Source: CAWBVG01 sp963792175 (lineage in GTDB: Bacteria > Acidobacteriota > Vicinamibacteria > Vicinamibacterales > CAVVIG01). Taken from it: 64,000 nucleotides of DNA. The stretch lies in NCBI GenBank assembly GCA_963792175.1, contig CAWBVG010000042.1, positions 62,001 to 126,000 on the forward strand, in the 5' to 3' direction. This document shows, piece after piece, positions 1 to 10,370 of this stretch (within the stretch, counting starts at the first letter, position 1; every line of letters starts with the position of its first letter). Below the pieces are notes generated by a model that was given only the letters and a program-made list of their open reading frames with translations, was not told the origin of the DNA and did not search any database. The position numbers and the translations under genes were made by a program.

Positions 1-189
1 CGGGATCGAGCGCGCCGCCAGCCGAATCGCGTGCGCCCAATACCAGCATCGCGCGTACGGGATCGAATGCGCAGCGGCGACAGCGGCATACGATTCGTGG
101 AGATCGCCGAGGATGTCGTCGCGATAAGGCGACGCCCGCAAGGCCCTCGCCAGCAACTGCTCGGCGACCCCGGGCGGCCTGAGGATCAC
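1..189 (-). CDS. ABC transporter permease (MacB/ADOP type), N-terminal fragment
   Basis: Only the first 63 codons lie in the window; the gene runs off the left edge. It reads from GTG at 189 through residues such as ILGDLHESY and a Trp-rich segment (RCWYWAHAIRL). This is the N-terminal 'permease prefix' seen in acidobacterial MacB-like permeases. The family exports peptides or drugs across the inner membrane with an ABC ATPase. The GTG start overlaps the PadR stop by four bases (GTGA), so the two genes are translationally coupled. PadR plus ADOP permease is a recurrent pair in Acidobacteriota. The transport domain itself is not visible here, so substrate cannot be stated. Confidence 0.7.
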   Translation of the reverse strand, partial: MILRPPGVAEQLLARALRASPYRDDILGDLHESYAAVAAAHSIPYARCWYWAHAIRLAARSIP

Positions 190-533
190 GACGACGGCTC
201 CAGCTTCGATTCGAGGCCTTCCCACAGCCCGAGGAGCACGCGGCGCGACTGGCGGAGGCCGCGCAGTCCCGCGGCGGTGACCGTGAAGTAGCGGCGGGCG
301 CGCCCGCCGCGCTCGGGCAGCGGGTCGCCCAGGGACGATCGCAGACAGCCCTTTTGTTCGAGCCGTTCGAGGGCCGTATAGAGGGCCCCGCGCGAAACCA
401 CCCGGCCAGCGGCCTTCGCCAGCAGGTCGCCGATGGGATTGGCGTATGCCTCGTCGCCGAGCCGCAGCACGACCAGCAGCAGTTGCTGCTCCAATTCGCC
501 GAGGTAGACGTCGGACGGGCTATTTGACTTCAA
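186..533 (-). CDS. PadR-family transcriptional regulator
   Basis: A 115-residue winged-helix repressor. It shows the PadR pattern: LGELEQQLLLVVLRLGDEAYANPI, then the recognition helix region RGALYTALERLEQKGCL, then the wing with RARRYFTVTAAG, and a C-terminal helix LLGLWEGLE. I chose TTG at 533 because homologues begin close to this point. The longer reading frame upstream only translates the intergenic repeat array. PadR proteins usually repress their own operon and neighbouring efflux genes. Here the coupled downstream gene is an ABC permease, which is the likely target. Ligand unknown. Confidence 0.85.
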   Translation of the reverse strand: MKSNSPSDVYLGELEQQLLLVVLRLGDEAYANPIGDLLAKAAGRVVSRGALYTALERLEQKGCLRSSLGDPLPERGGRARRYFTVTAAGLRGLRQSRRVLLGLWEGLESKLEPSS

Positions 534-571
534 TGAAGGCAATATACGTGCGCAGCGGGCGAATGGTTCCC

Positions 572-634
572 GGGAGTCGGGGACTTGGGGACCTGGGGAC
601 TGGAGACTAGCCCCCAGTCCCCCAGTCCCCGTCG
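572..634. repeat. Inverted word array 1 (word GGGGACTTGG/GGGGACTGG)
   Basis: G-rich words of the type GGGGACTTGG and GGGGACTGG run through 572-607 and are answered by CCCCCAGTCCCC words at 611-630. GGGGACTGG (595-603) and CCAGTCCCC (614-622) are perfect 9-base complements, so the RNA can fold into a hairpin. It lies between the 3' end of mdh and the PadR start. Terminator function is possible, but no U tract follows. Confidence 0.7.
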
Positions 635-643
635 GATATCCGT

Positions 644-1570
<927 letters not shown>

Positions 1571-1591
1571 GTCTGCTCCTTCGACGCGCTA

Positions 1592-1678
1592 TCACGAAGG
1601 CACGAAGAGAACGAAGAACACGAAGTGAATCAGTAACAGGTTCTTCGCGATCTTCGTGTTTCTGTCGTGTCTTCGTGA
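1592..1678. repeat. Inverted word array 2 (word CACGAAG)
   Basis: CACGAAG/AACGAAG words fill 1592-1625 and CTTCGTG words fill 1651-1678. The outermost pair, TCACGAAG (1592-1599) and CTTCGTGA (1671-1678), is perfectly complementary. It occupies the spacer between icd and mdh. Translated by chance it gives a Phe/Val-rich tail of the FVFFVLF kind that should not be annotated as protein. Confidence 0.75.
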
Positions 1679-1689
1679 AGAGCCGTGTG

Positions 1690-2925
<1,236 letters not shown>

Positions 2926-2932
2926 CTTTTTT

Positions 2933-3034
2933 GGCTTTCAGCTCTCAGCTATCAGCTCTCGGCTCATCGGATGTCGGCTCTCAGCAACTGGACGGCGGAC
3001 CGCTCTGGCTGATCGCTGAAAGCCGATGGCTGAT
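2933..3034. repeat. Inverted word array 3 (word TTTCAGCT/TATCAGCT)
   Basis: Words of the form GGCTTTCAGC, CTCTCAGC and TATCAGC occur at 2933-2980, answered by GCTGATCGCTGAAAGCC at 3008-3024. GGCTTTCAGC (2933-2942) and GCTGAAAGCC (3015-3024) are perfect 10-base complements 72 bases apart. The array lies directly upstream of icd, so it is probably transcribed in its leader. The same word family recurs in array 4. Confidence 0.75.
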
Positions 3035-3219
3035 CGCTTCTCTTTTTAGGTCAGCTCACCTGTCGGCGGGAAAAGATTTCCGCCAACGTTGTGGAAAACC
3101 CTGTGGAAAAGTCTCCGCGTTTACGCCGTTGTGATACAGACTTCTGAATGTTTTAGCGGTTTGCACCACAGCAGGGCGCGTCGACAGCGGCGATTCCGCG
3201 CCGACCAAAACCCACGGAT

Positions 3220-3225
3220 TATACT
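3220..3225 (+). promoter_or_regulatory. Putative -10 box of the cytochrome c gene
   Basis: TATACT at 3220-3225 is followed by an AAGGAG ribosome site (3232-3237) and the ATG at 3247. No convincing -35 box is visible at 17 bases; an extended or weak -35 is assumed. Confidence 0.4.
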
Positions 3226-3246
3226 GTAGCCAAGGAGTTTCGATCG

Positions 3247-3696
3247 ATGCGTCACAGCACTCTCACCTACGCGTTCGCGGCGGTTGCGGTTGGCGGTGTC
3301 CTCGCGGTGTCGGTCGCGGCGCGCGGTCCACAGGATCATCAGCATCCGGCAGAAGGCGGCGCGCATCGGCACATGGACGCGGCCAAGATGAAGAATCCAG
3401 TGGCCGCCGACGCCACGTCGATCGCGGCCGGCAAGGAGCTGTACGAAAAGAACTGCGTCAGCTGTCATGGCACGACCGGTAAAGGCGACGGCAAGATGGC
3501 CGAGAGCCTGAAGACGAAGCCGGCCGACCTGACGGATGCGGACTGGAAGCACGGATCGACGGACGGCGAGATTTACACGGCCATCCACGGAGGCATCAAG
3601 ACCGCCGGCATGCGCGCGTACAGCCCGAAGCTGACCGACCATCAGATCTGGGATGTCGTGAACTACCTCCGCAGCATCGGACCGAAGAAGGGCTGA
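3247..3696 (+). CDS. Secreted mono-haem cytochrome c
   Basis: A 149-residue periplasmic cytochrome c. It has an N-terminal signal segment (LTYAFAAVAVGGVLAVSVAA), a His-rich linker, then a class I cytochrome domain with the haem site CVSCH and a downstream axial Met in AGMRAYSPKL. The C-terminal helix is DHQIWDVVNYLRSIG. It should carry electrons between respiratory or oxidoreductase partners, but none are adjacent, so the partner is unknown. A good AAGGAG ribosome site supports the start. It stands alone between two repeat arrays. Confidence 0.9.
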   Translation: MRHSTLTYAFAAVAVGGVLAVSVAARGPQDHQHPAEGGAHRHMDAAKMKNPVAADATSIAAGKELYEKNCVSCHGTTGKGDGKMAESLKTKPADLTDADWKHGSTDGEIYTAIHGGIKTAGMRAYSPKLTDHQIWDVVNYLRSIGPKKG

Positions 3697-3699
3697 GCC

Positions 3700-3776
3700 G
3701 CTTTCAGCTTTCAGCTTTCGGCTATCAGCTCACCGCTGTCGGCCCGCTGACAGCTGACAGCCGGGAGCTGAGAGCT
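3700..3776. repeat. Inverted word array 4 (same word family as array 3)
   Basis: AGCTTTCAGC words at 3702-3730 are followed by GCTGACAGC and GAGCTGAGAGCT words at 3746-3773. GCTGTC (3735-3740) faces GACAGC (3749-3754), and AGCTC (3728-3732) faces GAGCT (3765-3769). The array ends six bases before the serA ATG, so no ordinary ribosome site is visible for serA. Confidence 0.7.
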
Positions 3777-3781
3777 ACTCA

Positions 3782-5377
3782 ATGAAGATTGTCGTTGCTG
3801 ACGATCTGCCGGCATCCGCCCTGGACCTGCTCCGGGCCGAAGCGGGATGGGTCGTCGATGCGCGTCCGGGACGCGCGCCCGCGGCGCTCGCCGCGGATCT
3901 GGCGGACGCCGACGCGCTGCTGGTCCGCAGCGCCACCAAGGTCGACGCGCAGCTGATCGCGGCGGCGCCGCGCCTGCGAATCGTCGCGCGAGCCGGCACC
4001 GGCGTGGACAACGTCGACGTGGCGGCGGCCAGCGCACGCGGCGTGCTCGTCGTCAATGCCCCCGGTGCCAACAGCATCAGTGTCGCGGAACACGCGTGTG
4101 CGCTGATGCTGGCGCTGGCGCGCGCGGTGCCGGCCGCGGACCGGGCGATGAAGGACGCGCGGTGGGAAAAAAAGAAGTTTCTCGGCACCGAGCTTCGCGG
4201 CAAGACGCTCGGCATCGCCGGCCTGGGACGAATCGGCCAGGAGGTCGCGCTCCGCGCCCGCGCCTTCGGCATGCAGCTCGCCGCGCACGATCCCTACATC
4301 TCGAAGGAGATTGCGGACGGCCTGGGCGTCGCGCTGATGACGCTCGATGACCTGTGCGCCACGGCCGACTACCTGACGCTGCACTTGCCGTCGACGGCCG
4401 AGACCAAGCACCTGTTCAACGACGAACGATTCGCCCGCTGCCGGCCCGGCATTCGACTCATCAATACGGCACGCGGCGAGCTGATTGACGAGGACGCCCT
4501 CCGCCGGGCCCTCGAGAGCGGCATCGTCGGCGGCGCCGCGCTGGATGTCTTCAACCAGGAGCCCCCATCGGATTGGTCGCTCGCCCAACTGCCGCAGGTG
4601 ATCGCCACACCGCACATCGCGGCCTCGACCGAAGAGGCGCAGGAGCTGGTCGGCACCGAAACGGCTGCCACCGTCCGGGATTTCCTGCGCGACGGCATCG
4701 TGCGGAACGCCGTGAACTTCCCGTCGATCAACCCCGAGGAGCTTCAGCGTCTGCAGCCGTGGATTCGCCTTTCGGATCACCTGGCCGGACTCGTCTCGCA
4801 GATGGGCACGGCACGCATCGAGGAACTGGGCGTCCGCTATTACGGCGCGCTCGTTGAGAGCCGGGGCGTCGATGTGATTGCCGCCAGCGCCGCGGCGGGC
4901 GTGCTGCGGCCAATCCTGTCGAGCGGCGTCTCAATCGTGAACGCGCGCGCCGTAGCCCGGGCCCGCGGCATCGACATCATCGAGTCACGCAGCTCGCGGT
5001 CACGCCACTTTACGAGCCTGCTCTCGATCAAACTCCGGACCGACGCCGGGGAGCGGTGGGTGGAAGGCACCGTCTTCGAGCCGAACAGCCCCCGTCTGGT
5101 GTCGGTGCGCGGCGTCGAGGTCGAAGCCCCGCTCGGCGGCACGATGCTGATGATCGCCAACGACGATCAACCGGGAGTCATCGGCGAGGTCGGCACCATC
5201 CTCGGCCGCCACGGCGTGAACATCGCCAACTTCGCGCTCGGTCGCGGCGATACCGGCGCGATCGGCGTCGTGAACGTCGATGAGGATGCGGGCGCGTCGC
5301 GCACGCTGGAGACGGCCGTCGAAGAACTCCGCCGAGTGCCTGCCATCCGCGAGGCGTGGGTCATTCGGCTCGGCTGA
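3782..5377 (+). CDS. serA: D-3-phosphoglycerate dehydrogenase
   Basis: A 531-residue enzyme for the first step of serine synthesis, oxidising 3-phosphoglycerate with NAD. It has the long architecture: substrate domain, a Rossmann domain with GLGRIG at 147-152, the catalytic block LINTARGELIDEDAL and the active-site His in ATPHIAAS. An intervening domain follows, then a C-terminal ACT domain (MLMIANDDQPGVIGEVGTILG) that usually binds serine for feedback control. The length resembles the mycobacterial type. The reading frame is intact. Confidence 0.96.
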   Translation: MKIVVADDLPASALDLLRAEAGWVVDARPGRAPAALAADLADADALLVRSATKVDAQLIAAAPRLRIVARAGTGVDNVDVAAASARGVLVVNAPGANSISVAEHACALMLALARAVPAADRAMKDARWEKKKFLGTELRGKTLGIAGLGRIGQEVALRARAFGMQLAAHDPYISKEIADGLGVALMTLDDLCATADYLTLHLPSTAETKHLFNDERFARCRPGIRLINTARGELIDEDALRRALESGIVGGAALDVFNQEPPSDWSLAQLPQVIATPHIAASTEEAQELVGTETAATVRDFLRDGIVRNAVNFPSINPEELQRLQPWIRLSDHLAGLVSQMGTARIEELGVRYYGALVESRGVDVIAASAAAGVLRPILSSGVSIVNARAVARARGIDIIESRSSRSRHFTSLLSIKLRTDAGERWVEGTVFEPNSPRLVSVRGVEVEAPLGGTMLMIANDDQPGVIGEVGTILGRHGVNIANFALGRGDTGAIGVVNVDEDAGASRTLETAVEELRRVPAIREAWVIRLG

Positions 5378-5430
5378 CAAGCCTTCGCCCTCCAGGACGG
5401 CAACGCGAGCGCGACGGCTTTAGCCGAGCG

Positions 5431-6309
5431 TCAGCGCACCGCGACGCGGAGCGCGCCCGGATGAACGCGCACGGTGAGCCGGGTCCCGCCGCTGACGGGT
5501 TCTCCGTCCACGTGGAAGGTCATGGGCCGGTCCGCCTCGATGGTGACGCGCTCGATCTGCCGAATCGTGCAGCCGCGAATCCGGCCCACCGTGCCGTTGA
5601 ACAACCGCGGCACCTGACACACCGTCGCGAATCGGGATCGCTCCTCAACCACCACGAGATCCAGCACACCGTCGTCGACCTTGGCTCCTGGCGCGATCAG
5701 CGCGCCATTTCCAAACTGCGCGGAGTTGGCAATCGTCACGAGCACCGCGCGCACGTCTACGGTGCCGCTCTGCGTCGTGATGCGATACGTCAGCGGCACG
5801 TAGTCGGCCAGCGCGCGGGCGGTGATGCCCGCGTAGCCGAGGAAGCCGCGACGACGCGAGGCCGCAAACCGCGAGGCGATGTGCGCATCGAATCCCGCGC
5901 CGGCGGTATTCGCGAACAGGCGCCCCTCGATTTCACCGAGGTCCATCGGCCTCGGCTCCGCCGCCAGGGCATCGGCGATCGCGCGTTCGGGACGCGGATG
6001 CACGCCAAGTTCGCGCGCCAGTCCGTTTCCGGAGCCGGCGGGAATGATGCCGAGCGGGATTTCGTCAAAGGCCAGCGCCGAGGCGACCTCATTGATCGTG
6101 CCGTCGCCGCCCCACGCCATCACGAGGCGCGCGCCGCGGCCGACCGCCGCCTTGGCCAGGTCGCGCGCGTGACCGACGCCTTCGGTGACGAAGACTTCGG
6201 CCGGATCCCCGTGCTGATCGACGATCGACAGGGCGAGCTGCGCTCTGGTCCGGGCCACGGCCGGCCGGGCGCCGCCGGCGATCGGGTTGATGATGATGGC
6301 TACGGACAT
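5431..6309 (-). CDS. Diacylglycerol/sphingosine-kinase-family lipid kinase
   Basis: A 292-residue protein of the DagK/YegS family, which phosphorylates membrane lipids such as diacylglycerol. Visible: INPIAG near residue 8, the nucleotide-binding GGDGTINEV (67-75), GSGNGLARELG, and the C-terminal lobe ending in a FHVDGEPV motif typical of the family. I set the start at ATG 6309 because the longer upstream frame is out of register with known N-termini and passes through array 5. Substrate cannot be read from sequence. Confidence 0.9.
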   Translation of the reverse strand: MSVAIIINPIAGGARPAVARTRAQLALSIVDQHGDPAEVFVTEGVGHARDLAKAAVGRGARLVMAWGGDGTINEVASALAFDEIPLGIIPAGSGNGLARELGVHPRPERAIADALAAEPRPMDLGEIEGRLFANTAGAGFDAHIASRFAASRRRGFLGYAGITARALADYVPLTYRITTQSGTVDVRAVLVTIANSAQFGNGALIAPGAKVDDGVLDLVVVEERSRFATVCQVPRLFNGTVGRIRGCTIRQIERVTIEADRPMTFHVDGEPVSGGTRLTVRVHPGALRVAVR

Positions 6310-6380
6310 CGAAGTTGAAGTGTGAGTCAGAAGTGTGAAGCTTTGCCACTTCAGACTTGCAGACTTCAGACTTCGAACGT
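6310..6380. repeat. Inverted word array 5 (word GAAGTGTGA/CAGACTTC)
   Basis: GAAGTGTGAGTC and GAAGTGTGAAGC words at 6313-6341 are followed by CACTTCAGACTTGCAGACTTC words at 6348-6378. The arms are imperfect; GAAGTG pairs with CACTTC. It fills the whole spacer between the lipid kinase and the next minus-strand gene. Confidence 0.6.
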
Positions 6381-6902
6381 TCAGCGAAGCGCGAGCCGTC
6401 GCAGCGCGTTGTCGTTGAGATCGAGCAACTCGACGACATCGGCGGAGATGCGCGTCACGCGATAGCGCGCGGTGACGTTCTCCCCTTCCTTGACCGTGAA
6501 GAGCTGCCCGTTGCCGACGACGATCGCGGTGCGCACCGGTCCGTCGGCGCCGGGATCCTCGGCGATGCCAACGAGCTTCAGCGGCGGCAACGGCGGCGGC
6601 AGCGGCGGCGCCTCGACGAGCGCCGGAGCCGCCGGCGCGCTCGGCGCCGGAACCGCGCGGACCGGAGCCGAGCGGAACGAGAAGAGATTGCGATTCGATT
6701 GAGCGGGTGTGGCGGTCGGCCGCAGGCGTTCGTGGAGGCGCGCGATTTCCTTCTCCAGCGCGACGCCGCTGTTGTCGATCGCGGGAATGCTGATCACGGG
6801 CGCCGGCTCGATCGCGCGATTCGACGTCGCCGCGCCGGCAAGCCACGCGAGCAACGCGCCACCGACGACAACGATCGTCGCCGTTCGCTTCGGGTTCATC
6901 AT
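6381..6902 (-). CDS. GspC/PilP-like membrane-anchored protein
   Basis: About 173 residues. An N-terminal membrane anchor (TIVVVGGALLAWLAGAA) is followed by a short coiled segment, a Pro/Ala-rich linker and a C-terminal domain containing LKLVGIAEDPGADGP and GQLFTVKEGENV, then a repeated beta pattern. This domain resembles the homology region of GspC and PilP, proteins that bind secretins in type II secretion and type IV pili. It is an orphan here; the pil operon lies 21 kb away. The assignment is by pattern only. Start is one of two adjacent ATGs (6902 or 6899). Confidence 0.6.
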   Translation of the reverse strand: MMNPKRTATIVVVGGALLAWLAGAATSNRAIEPAPVISIPAIDNSGVALEKEIARLHERLRPTATPAQSNRNLFSFRSAPVRAVPAPSAPAAPALVEAPPLPPPLPPLKLVGIAEDPGADGPVRTAIVVGNGQLFTVKEGENVTARYRVTRISADVVELLDLNDNALRRLALR

Positions 6903-6951
6903 CAGCAACTGTGGTGTCTCCGATCGTAGCACGACCACTTTCCGGGTGTGC

Positions 6952-6957
6952 TATTAT
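6952..6957 (+). promoter_or_regulatory. Putative -10 box of kdsB (leaderless)
   Basis: TATTAT ends five bases before GTG at 6963. A transcript starting 6-7 bases after this box would begin at or next to the start codon. Confidence 0.45.
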
Positions 6958-6962
6958 TCGTC

Positions 6963-7745
6963 GTGCACCCTGTATCGACTGGTTCAAAAGTCGATTCGGT
7001 TCCTCCGCTCAGAATCGTCGCCGTCATCCCCGCCCGATACGCTTCGACGCGGCTCCCCGGAAAAGTTCTCGCCGATCTCGACGGCCGTCCGATGATCGAG
7101 CACGTGTATCGGCGCGCGAAATCGTCCCGCGCCGTGTCCGAAGTCGTCGTCGCGACCGACGATCTGCGCGTCGCGACGCGCGTCAACGATTTCGGCGGCA
7201 AAGTCCGGCTGACCAAGGCGACGCACGAAACCGGCACCGATCGACTCGCCGAGGTCGCGGCGTCGCTCGACTGCGACGTCGTCGTCAACGTGCAGGGCGA
7301 CCAGCCGCTCGTGGACCCCGCCGCGATCGGCGAGCTCGTCGCGCCGTTCGCGAACGACGACGGGGTGCAGATGACGACGCTGTTCCGGCGCATCGTCGAA
7401 CCAGCCGAATTGAGCAATCCGAACATCGTCAAAGTGGTCATCGATCGCGGCGGCTATGCGATGTACTTTTCGCGGTCGCCGATTCCCTACGTCCGCGACC
7501 CGAGGGGCGGCTGGCCGCCTCTCTATAGACATATCGGCCTTTACGCCTACCGCAGGAGTACCCTGATGGTGCTGGCCAACCTCGAGCCGACCCCCCTCGA
7601 ACGGGCCGAATCGCTGGAGCAGCTGCGGGCCCTCGAACACGGCATCCGCATCAAAGCGGTCGAAACCCGTTACGAATCGTTTGAGGTGAACACGCCAGCC
7701 GACCTGGAACAGGTGCGCCGTCTGATGACGGCGCCTATCTCGTAG
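6963..7745 (+). CDS. kdsB: 3-deoxy-manno-octulosonate cytidylyltransferase (CMP-Kdo synthetase)
   Basis: About 260 residues. It activates Kdo with CTP for lipopolysaccharide core assembly. Signatures: VIPARYASTRLPGK at the N-terminus (nucleotide loop), VVVATDD, HETGTDRLAEV, NVQGDQPLV, and YFSRSPIPY with YRHIGLYAYR. GTG at 6963 is preferred over GTG at 6948 because it directly follows a TATTAT box. No ribosome site is seen. It opens the Kdo operon kdsB-pyrG-kdsA-kdsD-kdsC-lapB. Confidence 0.95.
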   Translation: MHPVSTGSKVDSVPPLRIVAVIPARYASTRLPGKVLADLDGRPMIEHVYRRAKSSRAVSEVVVATDDLRVATRVNDFGGKVRLTKATHETGTDRLAEVAASLDCDVVVNVQGDQPLVDPAAIGELVAPFANDDGVQMTTLFRRIVEPAELSNPNIVKVVIDRGGYAMYFSRSPIPYVRDPRGGWPPLYRHIGLYAYRRSTLMVLANLEPTPLERAESLEQLRALEHGIRIKAVETRYESFEVNTPADLEQVRRLMTAPIS

Positions 7746-7756
7746 GGCGAACCACT

Positions 7757-9416
7757 ATGGACGGACGGACCCCGAAATACATCTTCATCACCGGCGGCGT
7801 CGTGTCGTCCCTCGGCAAGGGACTGGCGGCCGCGAGCATCGGCTGCCTGCTGGAGGGCCACGGCTACAAGGTGACGATGCAGAAGTTCGATCCGTATATC
7901 AACGTGGACCCGGGCACGATGAGCCCGTACCAGCACGGCGAGGTCTTCGTCACCGACGACGGCGGCGAAACCGACCTGGATCTCGGGCATTACGAGCGCT
8001 TCACCAACACGGTCACGACGCAGGAATTCGAACTGGACCACCGGCAAGATCTATCAGAGCGTCATCCATAAGGAACGGCGCGGCGATTACCTGGGGCGCA
8101 CCGTTCAGGTGATTCCGCACATCACCAACGAGATCAAGGACGCCATCCGCGCCGTGTCCGACAACGTCGACGTCGTGCTCGTCGAAATCGGCGGCACGGT
8201 CGGCGACATCGAGAGCCTGCCGTTCCTCGAAGCGATCCGGCAGTTCCGTCAGGACGTCGGCCGCGACAACTCGCTGTACGTGCACCTGACGCTGGTCCCG
8301 TTCATCGGCGCCGCTGGCGAGCTCAAGACCAAGCCGACGCAGCACAGCGTGCGGGATCTCCGATCGATCGGCATTCAGCCGGACATCCTGCTCTGCCGCA
8401 CGGACCGCTTCCTCGACTCGGACATCAAACGTAAGATCGCGCTCTTCTGCGACGTCGACGAAGAGGCGGTGATCACGGCCAAGGACGTCTCCACCATCTA
8501 CGAAGTCCCGGTCGTCCTCGCCGCCGAAGGCCTCGACAAGATCGTCCTCAAGTACCTGCACCTGCCGCAGACGGAGCGGCGGATGCAGGCATGGGAGGAT
8601 CTGGTCAACCGCATCAAGAACCCGGTCGACGAAATCACCATCCATGTCGTCGGCAAGTACGTCGGGTACGAGGACTCGTACAAGAGCCTCAACGAAGCCC
8701 TCTACCACGGCGGCTTCCAACAGCGTCTGAAGGTGAACATCAAGTGGATTGAAGCCGAGGCCCTGGAAGAACCCAGCGGCGCGGCCCTGCTCGACAACGC
8801 CGACGGCATTCTCGTGCCGGGCGGCTTCGGCAATCGCGGCACGCGCGGGATGATGCGCGCCGCGCAGGTGGCGCGGGAGCGGCAGATTCCCTACTTCGGC
8901 ATCTGCTACGGTTTCCAGTGGGCGACGGTCGAGTACGCCCGCAACGTCGCCGGCCTGACGGACGCCGACTCGACGGAATGCAATCCCGATGCGCCGGCGA
9001 AAGTGATCTACAAACTTCGCGATCTGCTCGGCGTCGACGATCTCGGCGGCACGATGCGCCTTGGCGCGTACGCGTGCGAGCTGGCTCCGGGGTCGCTCGC
9101 GCAGCGCGTCTACGGCACGAACCTGATTCACGAGCGCCATCGTCACCGCTACGAGTTCAATTGTCTGTACGAGCGGACGCTGACCGAGAGTGGGCTCCGC
9201 ATTTCAGGTCGATCGCCGGACGGAAAGTTCGTGGAGATCGCCGAGCTGCCGAGTCATCCGTGGTACCTCGCCGTCCAGTTCCATCCCGAGTTCAAATCGA
9301 AGCCGACGCGGCCGCATCCGCTGTTTGCCGCGTTCGTCGGCGCGGCGCATCAGCACAAGACGGAACGCAGCCCACGCGATGCCGACCATGCGCCCAGCAT
9401 CGCGTTGCGCGCGTGA
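7757..9416 (+). CDS. pyrG: CTP synthase (with one frameshift)
   Basis: Makes CTP from UTP, ATP and glutamine; CTP feeds the neighbouring KdsB. The N-terminal synthase domain (FITGGVVSSLGKGLAAASIG) is in one frame to about 8020. The rest, from TTGKIYQSVI onward, is in the next frame, through the glutaminase domain with the nucleophile Cys in FGICYGFQ and the His/Glu in FHPEF. Removing one G at 8023/8024 restores a continuous reading (CAG AAT TCG AAC TGG ACC). Because CTP synthase is normally essential, I treat the extra G as a likely sequence error. Confidence 0.92.
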
Positions 9417-9419
9417 TCG

Positions 9420-9517
9420 GGCAGGAAGGCAGGATAGGCGGGACAGGCAGGAAGCGTCTTCCGATCCCGCCCATCCGGCCCCTCCCGCCCATCCCGCCCT
9501 CTCTGCCCATCCGGCCC
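9420..9517. repeat. Inverted word array 6 (word GGCGGGA/GGCAGGA)
   Basis: GGCAGGA and GGCGGGA words at 9420-9452 are followed by CCCGCCCAT and CCGGCCCC words at 9465-9517. GGCGGGA (9437-9443) and TCCCGCC (9465-9471) are complementary. It separates pyrG from the kdsA promoter. Related words appear briefly between coaE and folD (13860-13880). Confidence 0.65.
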
Positions 9518-9518
9518 C

Positions 9519-9524
9519 TATAAT
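9519..9524 (+). promoter_or_regulatory. Putative -10 box of kdsA (leaderless)
   Basis: A perfect TATAAT is followed by six bases and then GTG at 9531, which is just where transcription should begin. There is no room for a ribosome site. Confidence 0.55.
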
Positions 9525-9530
9525 GTCCCT

Positions 9531-10370
9531 GTGCCCCCGCTGACACTCGGCGACATTCCGATTGGTGGCGGCAGTCCATTTGTCCTGATTGCCGGGCCGT
9601 GCGTGATCGAGAGCGAAGCAGACGCCACGCATCTGGCCGGAGAGCTCGCCGACATCGCGCGCCGATCGCGCGTGCCGTTCATCTTCAAGGCCTCGTACGA
9701 CAAGGCGAACCGCACGTCCGGCCGATCCTTTCGCGGACCGGGCCTCGACGAGGGCTTGCGCGTGCTCGCGGCGATCAAGGCCCGCTGGCGGGTCCCGATC
9801 CTGACCGACATTCACGAACCGTCGCATGCCGCGGCGGTGGCCGCCGTGGCCGACGTGCTGCAGATTCCCGCGTTTCTCTGCCGTCAGACCGACCTCCTCG
9901 TCGCCGCCGCCCGAACCGGTCGCATCGTGAACATCAAGAAGGGACAGTTTCTGGCCCCTGACGACGTCACGCACGCGGTCGCCAAGGTGGTCGACGCCGG
10001 CAATCCCCGTGTGGTGGTGACGGAGCGCGGCACGAGCTTCGGCTACCACAACCTGGTCGTCGACATGCGCGCGTTCCCGATGATGCGGCAACAGGGTGTT
10101 CCGGTCGTGTTCGACGTCACGCATAGCCTTCAGCTCCCGGGCGGCGGCGACGGCGTGACGGCGGGCCAGGCCGAGTTCATCGAGCCGCTGGCGTCGGCTG
10201 GCGTGGCGGCTGGCGTCGATGGGGTGTTCCTCGAGGTCCACGCGGACCCGTCCCGCGCGAAGAGCGACGCCCAGAATGCCCTGAAGCTCGATCGGCTCGA
10301 GCCGCTGCTGCGCCGCCTGCAGGCGATCGACGAGATCACGAAACAGTCCGGGGTGAGCCTCCGTGGCTGA
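9531..10370 (+). CDS. kdsA: 3-deoxy-8-phosphooctulonate synthase
   Basis: A 279-residue aldolase-type enzyme that condenses phosphoenolpyruvate with arabinose 5-phosphate to Kdo 8-phosphate. Motifs: IAGPCVIES, FKASYDKANRTS, TDIHEP, the core LQIPAFLCRQTDLL, KKGQFL, VTERGTSFGYHNLVVDMR and DVTHSLQLPG. All are family hallmarks and the length is normal. It overlaps kdsD by eight bases. The GTG start directly follows a TATAAT box. Confidence 0.97.
   Translation: MPPLTLGDIPIGGGSPFVLIAGPCVIESEADATHLAGELADIARRSRVPFIFKASYDKANRTSGRSFRGPGLDEGLRVLAAIKARWRVPILTDIHEPSHAAAVAAVADVLQIPAFLCRQTDLLVAAARTGRIVNIKKGQFLAPDDVTHAVAKVVDAGNPRVVVTERGTSFGYHNLVVDMRAFPMMRQQGVPVVFDVTHSLQLPGGGDGVTAGQAEFIEPLASAGVAAGVDGVFLEVHADPSRAKSDAQNALKLDRLEPLLRRLQAIDEITKQSGVSLRG

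Noticed and set aside
1592..1678. Protein-coding reading of CACGAAG arrays (FVFFVLF-type tails)
   Set aside because: These frames are by-products of the repeats and have no independent support.
3121..3642. Minus-strand frame opposite the cytochrome c gene
   Set aside because: Shadow of the plus-strand gene in GC-rich DNA, with no motif.
8021..8030. A programmed +1 frameshift in pyrG, or other frame breaks as recoding signals
   Set aside because: No common slippery sequence, stop codon context or stimulator is seen across the sites, and many unrelated genes are affected.
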